Shown here in pieces: positions 1-9,002 of a stretch of 64,000 nucleotides of DNA. Made by a program: the position numbers and the translations under genes. The notes beneath the pieces were generated by a model. It was not told where the DNA came from. It saw only the letters and a program-made list of their open reading frames with translations, and made no database searches. Within the stretch, counting starts at the first letter, position 1. Every line of letters begins with the position of its first letter. The stretch comes from Actinomycetota bacterium (GTDB taxonomy: Bacteria > Actinomycetota > Actinomycetes > Actinomycetales > Microbacteriaceae): assembly GCA_020160915.1 (NCBI GenBank), contig JAIUPK010000005.1, positions 208,828 to 272,827 on the forward strand. The letters are read 5' to 3'.

Positions 1-1
1 C

Positions 2-343
2 GTGCGCGAAGCCGCCGAGGTGATCACGATCGCGCTCAGCCTCTTCGCGCCGTACACGGCCGAGGAGATGTGGTCGCGCCTGGGTTACCAGCCGACTGTG
101 GCCCTCGCCGGCTGGCGCAAGGCCGATCCGACGCTGCTGATCGAGGATTCGATCGTCGCTGTCGTGCAGGTGGATGGCAAGGTCCGCGACCGCCTCGAGG
201 TGAGCCCGAAGATCTCGAGCGACGAGCTGGAGAAGCTCGCGCGAGCATCGGCGGGCGTCATCCGGGCGATCGGTGATCGCGAGATCGTCAACGTCATCGT
301 GCGCGCCCCTCGCATCGTCAACATCGCAACCCGCGCCAGCTAG
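2..343 (+). CDS. leuS: Leucyl-tRNA synthetase, C-terminal fragment
   Basis: The reading frame is open at the window edge, so only the last 113 residues are seen. They match the end of the anticodon-binding region (residues about 10-40, with LFAPYTAEEMW) and the C-terminal domain, including the family motif VQVDGKVRDRLEV near residues 55-67. LeuS charges tRNA-Leu in the cytoplasm. The frame ends at a TAG at 341-343, 18 bases before comEA. The codon at position 2 is only the first complete in-frame codon, not a start. Confidence 0.9.
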   Translation: MREAAEVITIALSLFAPYTAEEMWSRLGYQPTVALAGWRKADPTLLIEDSIVAVVQVDGKVRDRLEVSPKISSDELEKLARASAGVIRAIGDREIVNVIVRAPRIVNIATRAS

Positions 344-361
344 TTCACCGCACCTGCGGGT

Positions 362-1015
362 GTGCGCCTCTGCCGCGACCCGCTGCGTAGCGTCGACCGG
401 GTGGCAGCCGACCCCGACCCCCGTCACGCTCGCGTGCGCGTCGGCATCGGGGCGGTCGTCGTCCTGGTGCTTGTCGCCCTAGGGTGTGCCGTGCTCGTGT
501 CGGCGTGGGGTGACCACGGGTCTGCGTTGGAGGTCGTGCAGTCGACGGGTGCGGCATCCGCGGCACCTGGTGCGGGGGTGGGCGCGGGTAGCGGCTCGGG
601 TGCGCAGTTCTTCGTGCACATCCTCGGAGCGGTCGAGCGGCCGGGGCTCTATGGAGTGCGGGAGGGCGATCGCGTCATCGATGCGGTCGCTGCCGCCGGT
701 GGATTCACCGACTCGGCCGACCAGTCGCAGGTGAATCTGGCACGGTTTCTCGTTGACGGGGAGCAGCTCTACGTGCCGACGGTCGGCGAGGCGCCCGCGT
801 CGGCGCCCGGGGTGACGGCCCAGGGCAAGGTCAACATCAATACCGCCGATGCGTCAGCGCTCGAGACGTTGCCGCGAGTCGGCCCCGCGATGGCCGCCCG
901 CATCATCGACTGGCGTGAAGTCAACGGGCGCTTCGCGGCGATCGAGGATCTCATGAGCGTCACCGGGATCGGTCAGAAGACCTTCGATGGTCTCAAGGAA
1001 CTCGTGACGGTGTGA
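362..1015 (+). CDS. comEA: ComEA-like DNA-binding competence protein
   Basis: A 217-residue protein with one N-terminal membrane segment (residues about 27-49), a low-complexity Ala/Gly/Ser linker (60-80), an SLBB domain (about 82-140, with HILGAVERPGLY) and a C-terminal helix-hairpin-helix pair (about 155-217, VNINTADASALETLPRVG). This is the standard ComEA layout: a membrane-tethered receptor that binds double-stranded DNA and hands it to ComEC. The start is GTG; the first 25 residues are not well conserved in appearance, so a later start is possible. The stop overlaps the comEC start by 4 bases (GTGA), indicating coupled translation. No pilus or comF genes are visible here, so natural transformation is not proven. 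Confidence 0.9.
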   Translation: MRLCRDPLRSVDRVAADPDPRHARVRVGIGAVVVLVLVALGCAVLVSAWGDHGSALEVVQSTGAASAAPGAGVGAGSGSGAQFFVHILGAVERPGLYGVREGDRVIDAVAAAGGFTDSADQSQVNLARFLVDGEQLYVPTVGEAPASAPGVTAQGKVNINTADASALETLPRVGPAMAARIIDWREVNGRFAAIEDLMSVTGIGQKTFDGLKELVTV

Positions 1016-3252
1016 TTGCCGACCTTCGACTCGCCATCCCCGCGGCAGTGGCCTGGATCGCGGCGGCAGTGGTCATCGGCATAGATCCGGCAATCCCGAC
1101 GATCACGTTGTGGGTGGCTGCCGGCATTGCCACCGCCGTCGCTCTCGCCCGACGCTCGCTCGCGGTCGTCGCACTCGCGCTTGCGGCAGCGGCCCTCTGT
1201 TCGACATCCGTCGTGCTGCAGTCGACGTCGCGGCAACCGGCCGAGCTGGTCGCAGCAGCCGAGACGGGTCGGCAGATCGACGTCCTCGCGACTCTCACCG
1301 GGCGCGCGAGCGAGCGCTCCTATCCAGTCACGCTGGATGTCGTCGACGGCACGCCAGTGCACGTTCCGGTGATCGTGTTCGGGCCCGCGACCGACGCGGG
1401 TATCGGCACGACCGTGCGGATCACCGGAACGCTCACGGCAACCGACCCCGGCGACGACGCGGCCTTCCTCCTATTCGCCGAACGATCGCCCATCGTCGAG
1501 TCGCCGCCCCCGTGGTATCTCGACTGGGCGAACGGGTTGCGGGCTCGGTTCCTAGCGCAGACTCGAACGCTTCCGGGCGTCGGGGGAGACCTCCTCGCGG
1601 GGCTCGCCATCGGCGACACCACCGACGTCAGCGGCGAGCTCGATCAGGCGATGAAGTCGAGCTCGCTGAGTCACCTGACGGCCGTGTCCGGCGCCAACTG
1701 CGCGATCGTGATCGGGCTCGTGATGGTGGCGGGCGCGGCAGCCGGCGTTCCGCGCTGGGGTCGGGTCGCGGCATCCCTCGCCGTTCTGGTGGGGTTCGTC
1801 GTGCTCGTCACGCCCGAGCCGAGCGTGTTGAGGGCAGCCGTGATGGCGAGTCTCGTGCTGGCGACCCTGGCACGGGGTCGGCCGGTGCGCGGCATCCCCG
1901 TGCTCGCACTCGCGACAGTCGTCCTGCTCGCGTTCGACCCCTGGCTCGCTCGCAGCTACGGATTCGTGCTGTCCGTGCTCGCAACCGCGGGACTGCTTCT
2001 TCTCGCGGGTCCGCTGGCGCGGGTGCTCGAGCGATGGCTCCCGCGCTGGCTCGCCATAGTCATCGCGGTTCCGTTCGCCGCACAACTCGCCTGCCAACCG
2101 GTCATCATCCTGCTCTCGGCAACCCTTCCGACCTACGGCGTGGTCGCCAATGTGCTCGCCGCTCCGGCTGCACCGATCGCGACCGTGGTCGGGCTCGCCG
2201 CCTGCGTGCTTCTGGTGCTGATTCCGCCGCTCGGTGCGCTGCTCTGCCAGTTGGCGTGGCTGCCGTCGGCATGGATCGCGGCTGTCGCCCAGTTCTTCGC
2301 GTCGGCACCGGCAGCTCAGCTGCCCTGGCCCCCGGGCGCGGTCGGTGCACTGCTGCTCGCCTCGGGCACGGTGCTCGCGGGCTTCGCTGTGCTGGGCCGG
2401 CGGTGGGCGGTCATCGCTGTGGCCGTCGCGGGCGCCGTCTATCTCGGGCTCGCCAGCGGCAGTCGCATCGCGCAGGTCACCGGTCGCCCCGACTGGCAGA
2501 TCGCGGCCTGCGACATCGGGCAGGGCGACGCCGTCTTCGTCCGCAGCCGCGGGCAACTCGCGCTGATCGACACGGGTCCCGATCCGGCGCTGATGAGGCG
2601 GTGCATGACCGAGTTGGGCATCGGGCGCGTCGATCTGCTGGTGCTCACCCACTACGACCTCGACCACGTCGGCGGTGCCGGCGCTCTGGTGGGCAAGGTC
2701 GATCGGGTGTTCGTCGGTCCGAGCAGCGATCCCGAAGACGACCGGCTGCGCAACTACTTCGTGGCGGGCGGTGCTCGGGTCGAGCAGGTCTCCCGCGGGC
2801 CGACTGGACTGCTGGGTGACCTTCGGTGGGAGGTCCTGTGGCCGCCCGCGCGCCTGGGCAGCATCGAGCCGGGCAATCCGGCGAGTGTGACCCTCGAGTT
2901 CCAACCCGTCGGCGAGTGCGCGGCCGGATGCCTCAGCTCGATCTTCCTCGGAGACCTCGGTGAAGACGCCCAGAACCGCCTCCTCGCCGCTGGCCCCGTG
3001 GGCACAGTCGACGTCGTGAAGGTGGCGCATCACGGCTCGCGCGACCAGAGCGAGCGGCTCTACCTGCGCCTGCACGCAACGGTCGGCGTGATCGGGGTGG
3101 GGGCAGACAACGGCTACGGGCATCCGACTGACGATCTTCTGGCGATTCTGGCTCGCGCGGGCACGACTCCCGCGCGCACCGATCGCAGCGGGCTGATCCT
3201 GCTCGCGCCCGGAGCCGCTCCCGGCACGGTGCGTGTCTGGAGCGAACGTTAG
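1012..3252 (+). CDS. comEC: ComEC/Rec2 family DNA-uptake channel
   Basis: A 746-residue polytopic membrane protein. The N-terminal part holds a DUF4131-like region, the centre is the Competence domain (from about residue 195, GLAIGDTTDVSGELDQAM, followed by many membrane segments to about 490), and the C-terminal part is a metallo-beta-lactamase fold with the motif LTHYDLDHVGG at about residues 545-555 and VAHHGSRD further on. ComEC transports single-stranded DNA across the membrane; the C-terminal domain is thought to degrade the other strand. Metal-binding residues are intact. It starts at a GTG overlapping the comEA stop. Its TAG stop lies in the -10 box proposed for holA. Confidence 0.92.
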   Translation: MIADLRLAIPAAVAWIAAAVVIGIDPAIPTITLWVAAGIATAVALARRSLAVVALALAAAALCSTSVVLQSTSRQPAELVAAAETGRQIDVLATLTGRASERSYPVTLDVVDGTPVHVPVIVFGPATDAGIGTTVRITGTLTATDPGDDAAFLLFAERSPIVESPPPWYLDWANGLRARFLAQTRTLPGVGGDLLAGLAIGDTTDVSGELDQAMKSSSLSHLTAVSGANCAIVIGLVMVAGAAAGVPRWGRVAASLAVLVGFVVLVTPEPSVLRAAVMASLVLATLARGRPVRGIPVLALATVVLLAFDPWLARSYGFVLSVLATAGLLLLAGPLARVLERWLPRWLAIVIAVPFAAQLACQPVIILLSATLPTYGVVANVLAAPAAPIATVVGLAACVLLVLIPPLGALLCQLAWLPSAWIAAVAQFFASAPAAQLPWPPGAVGALLLASGTVLAGFAVLGRRWAVIAVAVAGAVYLGLASGSRIAQVTGRPDWQIAACDIGQGDAVFVRSRGQLALIDTGPDPALMRRCMTELGIGRVDLLVLTHYDLDHVGGAGALVGKVDRVFVGPSSDPEDDRLRNYFVAGGARVEQVSRGPTGLLGDLRWEVLWPPARLGSIEPGNPASVTLEFQPVGECAAGCLSSIFLGDLGEDAQNRLLAAGPVGTVDVVKVAHHGSRDQSERLYLRLHATVGVIGVGADNGYGHPTDDLLAILARAGTTPARTDRSGLILLAPGAAPGTVRVWSER

Positions 3253-3262
3253 GCTGTGATCC

Positions 3263-4267
3263 GTGGCAGCCCCTAAGACCGTGATTCCCGTGCTCCAGTG
3301 GCATTCGGTGCGGCCAGCGCCGGTGGTGCTGGTGTCCGGTCCGGAGGAGTACCTGGCCGATCGCGCCATCCGCTCGCTGCGCGACCTGCTCAAGGCTGAA
3401 GACCCGAGCCTCGAGATCCACGACGTCGAGGCCGACCAGTACGGACCGGGGGAGTTGCTGACGCTCGCGAGCCCCTCGCTGTTCAACGAGCCCCGCCTCA
3501 TCCGCGTCGTCAAGGTGGAGAAGTGCACCGACGCCTTCATCACCGAGACCCTCGACTACCTCTCTCACCCCGCAGACGACACCTACCTGGTGCTGCGGCA
3601 CGCGAGCGGGGTGCGCGGCAAGAAGCTCCTTGACGCGATCCGCGCCGGCACCGGCGGCGGCATCGAGATCTCCTGCCTCGAACTGAAGAAGGACACCGAG
3701 AAGACCGAGTTCGCGGCGGCCGAGTTCGCCGCGGCCGGTCGCAGGGTCACCGGGGGAGCCATCCGTGCCCTCGTCTCGGCGTTCTCCGACGATCTGGCCG
3801 AGCTCGCGGCCGCGTGCCAACAGCTGCTCGCCGATGCGAGCGAGGAGATCACCGAGGTCACGGTAGAGAAGTACTACTCCGGCCGTATGGAGACGAACGC
3901 GTTCAAGGTCGCGGATGCCGCGATCGCCGGCCGTCGCGGAGAAGCCCTCGTTCTGCTGCGCCACGCCCTCTCCTCGGGTGCTGACCCCGTTCCGATCGTG
4001 GCCGCCTTCGCAGCCAAGCTGCGTACGATGGCGCGCATCTCCGGTTCCAACGCGCCGGCCGGTCAGCTCGCGTCGAAGTTCGGCCTCGCGCCCTGGCAGG
4101 TCGACCGCGCGCGCCGAGATCTGCACGGCTGGACCGACGAGGGGCTCGGTCGATCCCTGGAGACTCTCGCCGACACCGACGAGCAGATCAAGGGACTCGG
4201 CCGCGACCCTGTCTTCGCGCTCGAGCGCATGATCGGCGTCATCGCGAGTCGCGGCAGCAGCGCTTAA
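3263..4267 (+). CDS. holA: DNA polymerase III delta subunit
   Basis: A 334-residue protein matching HolA, the clamp-loader subunit that opens the beta sliding clamp. The N-terminal region carries VLVSGPEEYLADRAIRSL, and the middle and C-terminal regions match the delta AAA-like fold (EITEVTVEKYYSGRMETNAFKV near 195-215). It has no Walker motifs, as expected for delta. The GTG start lies 7 bases after TAGGCT (3250-3255), so the mRNA may be leaderless. It is followed by a symmetrical hairpin shared with the convergent rpsT gene. Confidence 0.93.
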   Translation: MAAPKTVIPVLQWHSVRPAPVVLVSGPEEYLADRAIRSLRDLLKAEDPSLEIHDVEADQYGPGELLTLASPSLFNEPRLIRVVKVEKCTDAFITETLDYLSHPADDTYLVLRHASGVRGKKLLDAIRAGTGGGIEISCLELKKDTEKTEFAAAEFAAAGRRVTGGAIRALVSAFSDDLAELAAACQQLLADASEEITEVTVEKYYSGRMETNAFKVADAAIAGRRGEALVLLRHALSSGADPVPIVAAFAAKLRTMARISGSNAPAGQLASKFGLAPWQVDRARRDLHGWTDEGLGRSLETLADTDEQIKGLGRDPVFALERMIGVIASRGSSA

Positions 4268-4270
4268 CGG

Positions 4271-4298
4271 CGAAAGCCCCGCCGAGGCGGGGCTTTCG
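4271..4298. terminator. Bidirectional hairpin terminator between holA and rpsT
   Basis: A perfect inverted repeat with 13-base arms (4271-4283 and 4286-4298) lies between two convergent genes. The arms begin CGAAAGCCCC and end GGGGCTTTCG, so transcripts from either side end the stem in CUUUCG. This fits a shared, bidirectional terminator. Confidence 0.8.
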
Positions 4299-4302
4299 GT
4301 GA

Positions 4303-4317
4303 TCGAGCTTGTCGAGA
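4303..4317. repeat. Short dispersed repeat, copy 1
   Basis: The 15-mer TCGAGCTTGTCGAGA occurs here and again at 8889-8903, both times directly after a gene end. The core TCGA-N5-TCGA is a dyad. From memory, similar CTCGACAAGCTCGA elements recur between genes in Microbacteriaceae. Function is unknown; it may be a REP-like or terminator-associated element. Confidence 0.5.
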
Positions 4318-4325
4318 TCAGAGAT

Positions 4326-4586
4326 CTACAGCGCAGCAACCTGCTTGGCGATGGCCGACTTGCGGTTCGCAGCCTGGTTCTTGTGGATGACACCCTTGCT
4401 GGCGGCCTTGTCGAGCTTCTTGCCGGCCAGGGCCAGCGACGCGGTCGCCTTCTCCTTGTCACCGGCGGTGATCGCCTCGCGGGTCGCGCGAACGGCGGTC
4501 TTGACCTCGCTCTTGACGGCCTTGTTGCGCTCCTGCGCCTTCTTGTTGGTGCCGATGCGCTTGATCTGCGACTTGATGTTTGCCAC
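4326..4586 (-). CDS. rpsT: 30S ribosomal protein S20
   Basis: An 86-residue basic protein beginning [21 protein letters not shown], the typical S20 N-terminus; length and Lys/Ala-rich helical composition match the family. S20 is a primary 16S rRNA-binding protein of the small subunit. It is a single-gene transcription unit converging on holA. A TAGTTT hexamer on its strand (4644-4639) is a possible -10, giving an untranslated leader of roughly 45 bases in which S20 autoregulation could act; that last point is inference. Confidence 0.97.
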   Translation of the reverse strand: MANIKSQIKRIGTNKKAQERNKAVKSEVKTAVRATREAITAGDKEKATASLALAGKKLDKAASKGVIHKNQAANRKSAIAKQVAAL

Positions 4587-4671
4587 GTGGGTGCTTTCTG
4601 TTGGTGTGAAAGGAGTTATCTCGCGAGCCTCTGGAGCGAAACTACGCGGAAGCCAAAGGTCAACATTACCA

Positions 4672-5382
4672 TCAGGCGGCGGTCGAGTCCACCGCGTCGA
4701 GCAGGATGCGCGTGAACTCGCGCGGGCGGGTCAGGGAGACCATATGGGTGGCGCCGGGCACGTGGATGAGCCGGGCATCCGGTGCCGCGGCGAGGTAGCG
4801 GCGCTCCTCGAGACGGAAGTGGTCGAGGGTTCCGTTGACCAGCCAGATCGGCTGGGTGATTCGGGCGAGTGAGGCCACCGGACGCAGCTGCCGCAACTCC
4901 TGCAGCGCGTCATCCATCACCTCCAACGCCACGCCGCCGACGATCACGTCGGCGGCGAGCTCGGGGTCGCGCACTGCCAGCCGCACCGCCCAGTTGTTGA
5001 GCGCCAGCCCGCGGTCGGGAAACCGGTGGATCACCCGCGCCGCGACCCGCCACGAGTCGAGCACCACGCGGTAGGGCCGGGTGCCGCAACTCGCCGCGAG
5101 CAGTCCCACTATCGGCCGCCCGGCCAGCCCGGCGTAGTGGATCGACGTGTATCCGCCGAGCGAGAACCCGCACAGCAGCACCGGATGCCGCGCCGCCCCC
5201 ACAGCGTCACCGATCGCCTCGACTGCTCCCGCCAGCGTGAACCGCTCGCCCATGCGTGCGCCGTGCCCCGGCAGGTCGATCGCGATGGCCTCGTGTCCGG
5301 CAGCCTCGAGAGCTGCGACCTGCGTGCGCCACATGGTCGCGGAGGTGCGCAGTCCGTGCACGAGCACCACCGAACTGGGCAT
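4672..5382 (-). CDS. Alpha/beta hydrolase
   Basis: A 236-residue alpha/beta hydrolase beginning [10 protein letters not shown]. The nucleophile elbow GFSLGG puts the catalytic Ser at residue 74; Asp187 (GTLDHF) and His213 (GATHM) complete the expected triad, and LVHGL at 7-11 supplies the oxyanion region. The substrate cannot be told. Longer in-frame starts exist upstream, but they run into the divergent aminotransferase, and on this strand TACCAT lies exactly 6 bases before this ATG, supporting a leaderless start here. Confidence 0.85.
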   Translation of the reverse strand: MPSSVVLVHGLRTSATMWRTQVAALEAAGHEAIAIDLPGHGARMGERFTLAGAVEAIGDAVGAARHPVLLCGFSLGGYTSIHYAGLAGRPIVGLLAASCGTRPYRVVLDSWRVAARVIHRFPDRGLALNNWAVRLAVRDPELAADVIVGGVALEVMDDALQELRQLRPVASLARITQPIWLVNGTLDHFRLEERRYLAAAPDARLIHVPGATHMVSLTRPREFTRILLDAVDSTAA

Positions 5383-5407
5383 GCTCCGATGGTAATAGCC
5401 TGAAGCC
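5383..5407. promoter_or_regulatory. 25-base bidirectional promoter for two leaderless genes
   Basis: The gap between two divergent ATG codons is only 25 bases. On the minus strand TACCAT (5394-5389) precedes the hydrolase ATG by 6 bases; on the plus strand TAGCCT (5396-5401) precedes the aminotransferase ATG by 6 bases. Both fit the actinobacterial -10 consensus TANNNT at the distance expected when transcription begins on the start codon. The -35 regions would lie inside the opposing gene. This is read from sequence only. Confidence 0.5.
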
Positions 5408-6547
5408 ATGCCCTCCCTGGCCCCGCACATCCTCGGCGTTCCCGGCAGCGGAATCCGTCGCATCCACGAGATCGCGATCACTCTCGACGACGTGATCATG
5501 CTCGCGGTGGGCGAGCCCGACGTTCCGGTCGCGCCGCACATCGCCGCCGCGGCGAAGGCCGCGTGGGATGCCGACGAGACGAACTACACCGCCAATGCGG
5601 GCATCCTGCCGCTGCGCGAGGCGATCGTCGACAAGCTCGCGCGCGTCAACGATCTGCACGTCACAACAGACGAGGTCTGGGTGACGGTCGGCGCCACCCA
5701 GGGCCTGCACCAGGCCATGGCACTTACCCTCGGACCCGGCGATGAGGTGCTGCTGCCCGACCCCGGCTACACGACTTTCACGATGAACGCCCACATGCTC
5801 GACGCCGTGCCGGTGCCCTACCCCCTGCGCCCCGAGTCGGGCTTCATGCCGGATGTCGCCACCCTCGAGTCGCTCGTCACGCCCCGCACTCGCGTGCTCA
5901 TCCTCAACTCGCCTTCGAACCCGCTGGGCACGATCTTCCCCGAGTCCGTGCTGCGGGAGCTCCTCGATTTCGCCCGCCGCCACGACCTCTGGGTGATCAG
6001 CGATGAGGTCTACGAGTACTTCACCTGGGGCGAACCCCACGTCAGCACGGCCTCGCTCGACACCGACGGCCGGGTGCTCAGCGTGTTCTCGCTGTCGAAG
6101 ACCTACGCGATGACGGGCATCCGCATCGGCTACCTCGTCACCCCGCCGGGCATGGTCGACACCATGCGCGCAGTGCAGGAGGCGACGATCAGCTGCGCCA
6201 GCGCTCCGGGCCAGCACGCGGCCATCGCCGCGATCACGGGGGATCAGAGCCACGTGGCCGAGGCGCGTGAGCACTACCGGGGCAATCTCGCCGCGGCCAC
6301 CGCACTGTTGGCGAGCCGGGGCATCCGCTATCTGGATCCGGGCGGCGCCTTCTACCTCTGGATCGACGTCAGCCATGCCTCGGGCGGCACCGTCGCCGAC
6401 TGGGCGGAGAGCTTCCTGCGCGTGAGCGGTGTCGCCGTCGCGCCGGGCAGCGCGTTCGGTGCGTCGGGGGAGGGCTGGATCCGTGTGTGCCTGGCCGCCA
6501 AGCGCGACGACGTGCTCGCCGGCCTGGGGAGGCTGCCCGCGCCGTAA
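5408..6547 (+). CDS. Class I/II PLP-dependent aminotransferase
   Basis: A 379-residue fold-type I aminotransferase. The motif SLSKTYAMTGIRIGY places the PLP-binding Lys at about residue 231; ILNSPSNPLGT and the Arg of the C-terminal carboxylate-binding region (EGWIRVCLA) are present. Such enzymes transfer amino groups between amino acids and 2-oxo acids; the exact substrate is not determined, though aspartate, aromatic or alanine aminotransferase roles are all possible. It is divergent from the hydrolase and appears leaderless. Confidence 0.88.
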   Translation: MPSLAPHILGVPGSGIRRIHEIAITLDDVIMLAVGEPDVPVAPHIAAAAKAAWDADETNYTANAGILPLREAIVDKLARVNDLHVTTDEVWVTVGATQGLHQAMALTLGPGDEVLLPDPGYTTFTMNAHMLDAVPVPYPLRPESGFMPDVATLESLVTPRTRVLILNSPSNPLGTIFPESVLRELLDFARRHDLWVISDEVYEYFTWGEPHVSTASLDTDGRVLSVFSLSKTYAMTGIRIGYLVTPPGMVDTMRAVQEATISCASAPGQHAAIAAITGDQSHVAEAREHYRGNLAAATALLASRGIRYLDPGGAFYLWIDVSHASGGTVADWAESFLRVSGVAVAPGSAFGASGEGWIRVCLAAKRDDVLAGLGRLPAP

Positions 6548-6599
6548 TCCGGGGGTTAACTCCATACCGGCGGGCGCCGCCGAAAGCGAGGCTGGATGC

Positions 6600-6923
6600 A
6601 TGACTGATACAGCTACGCTCCCCACCACCCCGACCAACACCACCACCACCGCGAATGCGGCCACAGACAGCCAGGTGCTCAGCATCCTGAGCCTGATCTC
6701 GGCCCTGTCCGGAATCCTCTTCGGCCTGGTGTTTCCCCTCTCGATCGTCGCGATCGTGCTGGGAATTCTCGCGCTCTCGCGTGAGCCGCGCGGTCGCACC
6801 ATGGCCATCTGGGGCATCGTCGTCGGCGCCGTCCCCGGTGCCCTTGCGGTGATCGGCATCGTGTTCGCCGCTGCATTCCTGATTCCGTTCGGCGTGTTCG
6901 CCGCAGCATTCGGCGGTTTCTGA
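6600..6923 (+). CDS. DUF4190-type small membrane protein
   Basis: A 107-residue protein with a Thr/Asn-rich cytoplasmic N-terminus (residues 1-24) and two predicted membrane segments (about 30-58 and 70-100) separated by a basic loop with LSREPRGRTMAIWGI. The loop followed by a glycine-rich second helix fits DUF4190. Function is unknown. The ATG at 6600 was preferred to in-frame codons inside the upstream gene. A perfect hairpin follows 7 bases after the stop, so it probably ends its transcription unit. Confidence 0.7.
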   Translation: MTDTATLPTTPTNTTTTANAATDSQVLSILSLISALSGILFGLVFPLSIVAIVLGILALSREPRGRTMAIWGIVVGAVPGALAVIGIVFAAAFLIPFGVFAAAFGGF

Positions 6924-6930
6924 TCGGCGC

Positions 6931-6961
6931 GGATGCCCGTGGTACCGCACCACGGGCATCC
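6931..6961 (+). terminator. Hairpin after the DUF4190 gene
   Basis: Perfect 13-base arms (6931-6943 and 6949-6961, GGATGCCCGTGGT and its complement) around a 5-base loop. No T run follows, so it is either a Rho-assisted terminator or an mRNA-stabilising stem. Confidence 0.6.
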
Positions 6962-7019
6962 ACCCCCGCGCGCGTCTCGTAAACTGGTGCGCGGCCCTCA
7001 GGGCCACTACGAGAGGCGC

Positions 7020-8876
7020 ATGTTGAGTCCCAGAGCCACCACGGCACTAGAACCTGCCTCGACCGACCCCGCGTTCATCCGCAACTTCTGCATCATCGCG
7101 CACATCGATCACGGCAAGTCGACGCTCGCAGACCGAATGCTCGGTATCACCGGCGTCGTGTCCGATCGCGACATGCGAGCCCAGTACCTCGACCGCATGG
7201 ACATCGAGCGCGAGCGCGGCATCACCATCAAGAGCCAGGCCGTGCGCATGCCCTGGGCGCTCGACGGCAAGACCTTCGCTCTCAACATGATCGACACCCC
7301 CGGCCACGTCGACTTCACGTACGAGGTCTCCCGTTCGCTGGCCGCCTGCGAGGGAGCGATTCTCCTCGTGGATGCCGCGCAGGGCATCGAGGCGCAGACT
7401 CTCGCGAACCTCTACCTCGCCCTCGAGAACGACCTCACGATCATCCCGGTGCTCAACAAGATCGACCTGCCCGCGGCGGAGCCCGACAAGTACGCGAAGG
7501 AGCTCGCCAGCCTGATCGGCGGCAACCCCGACGACGTGCTGCGCGTGTCCGGCAAGACCGGTGTGGGTGTGGATGCCCTGCTCGACCGCGTCGTCGAGCT
7601 CATCCCTGCGCCCCAGGGTGACCCGGCCGCGCCGTCACGCGCGATGATCTTCGACTCCGTGTACGACTCCTACCGCGGCGTCATCACCTACGTGCGCATG
7701 ATCGACGGCAAGCTGAGCCCGCGCGAGCGCATCCAGATGATGTCGACGAAGGCCGTGCACGAGCTGCTCGAGATCGGGGTGAGCTCGCCCGAGCCGACTC
7801 CGACGAAGGGTCTCGGTGTCGGCGAGGTCGGCTACCTGATCACCGGTGTGAAGGATGTGCGTCAGTCCAAGGTCGGCGACACCGTCACTAATGCGTCCAA
7901 GCCCGCGACCGTCGCGCTGGCCGGCTACACCGACCCCAAGCCCATGGTCTTCTCGGGCCTGTACCCGATCGACGGCAGCGATTACCCGGTGCTGCGTGAG
8001 GCCCTCGACAAGCTGAAGCTCTCGGATGCCTCGCTCAACTACGAGCCGGAGACCTCCGTCGCCCTCGGCTTCGGGTTCCGCTGCGGATTCCTCGGGCTGC
8101 TCCACCTCGAGATCGTGACCGAACGCCTCGAGCGCGAGTTCGGGCTGGACCTGATCTCCACCGCCCCGTCGGTTACCTATGAGGTGACCACCGAGGACAA
8201 GAAGCAGTACACGGTCACCAACCCGAGCGAGTTCCCGTCGGGCACGAAGATCTCGCACGTGACCGAGCCCATGGTGCGCGCCGCCATCCTTGCGCCCAAG
8301 GACTACGTCGGCACGATCATGGAACTCTGCCAGTCCCGCCGCGGAACCCTGATCGGCATGGACTACCTCGGCGAGGATCGCGTCGAGATCAAGTACACGA
8401 TCCCGCTCGGTGAGATCGTCTTCGACTTCTTCGACCAGCTCAAGAGCAAGACGGCAGGCTACGCCTCCCTCGACTACGAGCCCAGCGGCGAGCAGGAGGC
8501 CGACCTCGTGAAGGTCGACATCCTGCTGCAGGGCGAGGCGGTGGATGCGTTCAGTGCGATCGTGCACAAGGACAAGGCCTACGCCTACGGCGTGCTCATG
8601 ACCGAGCGCCTCAAGAAGCTCATCCCGCGCCAGCAGTTCGAGGTGCCCATCCAGGCCGCCATCGGCGCACGCATCATCGCCCGCGAGTCGATCTCAGCGA
8701 TGCGCAAAGACGTGCTCGCCAAGTGCTACGGCGGTGACATCACCCGCAAGCGCAAGCTCCTCGAGAAGCAGAAGGAGGGCAAGAAGCGCATGAAGATGGT
8801 GGGCCGCGTCGAGGTCCCGCAGGAGGCGTTCGTTGCGGCGCTGACCGGGGACGTGGAGAAGAAGGACAAGAAGTAG
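7020..8876 (+). CDS. lepA: Elongation factor 4 (back-translocating GTPase)
   Basis: A 618-residue translational GTPase. The G1 motif AHIDHGKST (about 28-36), G3 DTPGHVD and G4 NKID are intact, followed by domain II, EF-G-like domains III and V, and the LepA-specific C-terminus ([24 protein letters not shown]). LepA acts on the ribosome and on 30S assembly. The ATG at 7020 follows GAGAGG and gives the normal family length; a longer GTG-type extension is not needed. TAAACT at 6980-6985 is a likely -10. A short inverted element follows the stop. Confidence 0.97.
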   Translation: MLSPRATTALEPASTDPAFIRNFCIIAHIDHGKSTLADRMLGITGVVSDRDMRAQYLDRMDIERERGITIKSQAVRMPWALDGKTFALNMIDTPGHVDFTYEVSRSLAACEGAILLVDAAQGIEAQTLANLYLALENDLTIIPVLNKIDLPAAEPDKYAKELASLIGGNPDDVLRVSGKTGVGVDALLDRVVELIPAPQGDPAAPSRAMIFDSVYDSYRGVITYVRMIDGKLSPRERIQMMSTKAVHELLEIGVSSPEPTPTKGLGVGEVGYLITGVKDVRQSKVGDTVTNASKPATVALAGYTDPKPMVFSGLYPIDGSDYPVLREALDKLKLSDASLNYEPETSVALGFGFRCGFLGLLHLEIVTERLEREFGLDLISTAPSVTYEVTTEDKKQYTVTNPSEFPSGTKISHVTEPMVRAAILAPKDYVGTIMELCQSRRGTLIGMDYLGEDRVEIKYTIPLGEIVFDFFDQLKSKTAGYASLDYEPSGEQEADLVKVDILLQGEAVDAFSAIVHKDKAYAYGVLMTERLKKLIPRQQFEVPIQAAIGARIIARESISAMRKDVLAKCYGGDITRKRKLLEKQKEGKKRMKMVGRVEVPQEAFVAALTGDVEKKDKK

Positions 8877-8877
8877 G

Positions 8878-8905
8878 GGTCTCGCGGGTCGAGCTTGTCG
8901 AGACC
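8878..8905. repeat. Short dispersed repeat, copy 2, in a dyad after lepA
   Basis: This contains the second copy of the 15-mer TCGAGCTTGTCGAGA (8889-8903). Outer arms GGTCTCG (8878-8884) and CGAGACC (8899-8905) make it a hairpin directly after the lepA stop, so it may also work as a terminator. Confidence 0.5.
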
Positions 8906-8963
8906 TCACCCGCGGCAACTCACGAACCCGAATAATGCTCCTGATCAGCAATAACTGACCGCG

Positions 8964-9002
8964 CACGAATGTCGGTGGCTCCTGTTTGTATTGAGTCATG
9001 GA
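8964..9002 (+). repeat. Conserved block preceding DUF222/HNH gene, copy 1
   Basis: A 39-base block covering the 34 bases upstream of the start codon and the first bases of the gene. It matches the block at 62521-62559 at 34 of 39 positions, including identical CACGAATGTCGGTGGC and ATTGAGTCATGGA. Conservation outside the coding region at the same distance from two paralogues suggests a promoter or a remnant of the original mobile unit. Confidence 0.75.

Noticed and set aside
1552-3543. A 663-codon minus-strand frame across comEC and holA
   Set aside because: Composition is Arg/His/Glu/Gln-rich without domains, typical of an antisense shadow; comEC and holA are clear on the other strand.
4609-4616. 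Plus-strand GAAAGGAG resembling a ribosome-binding site upstream of 4620
   Set aside because: No plus-strand coding frame with family features follows; it lies in the rpsT leader on the opposite strand.
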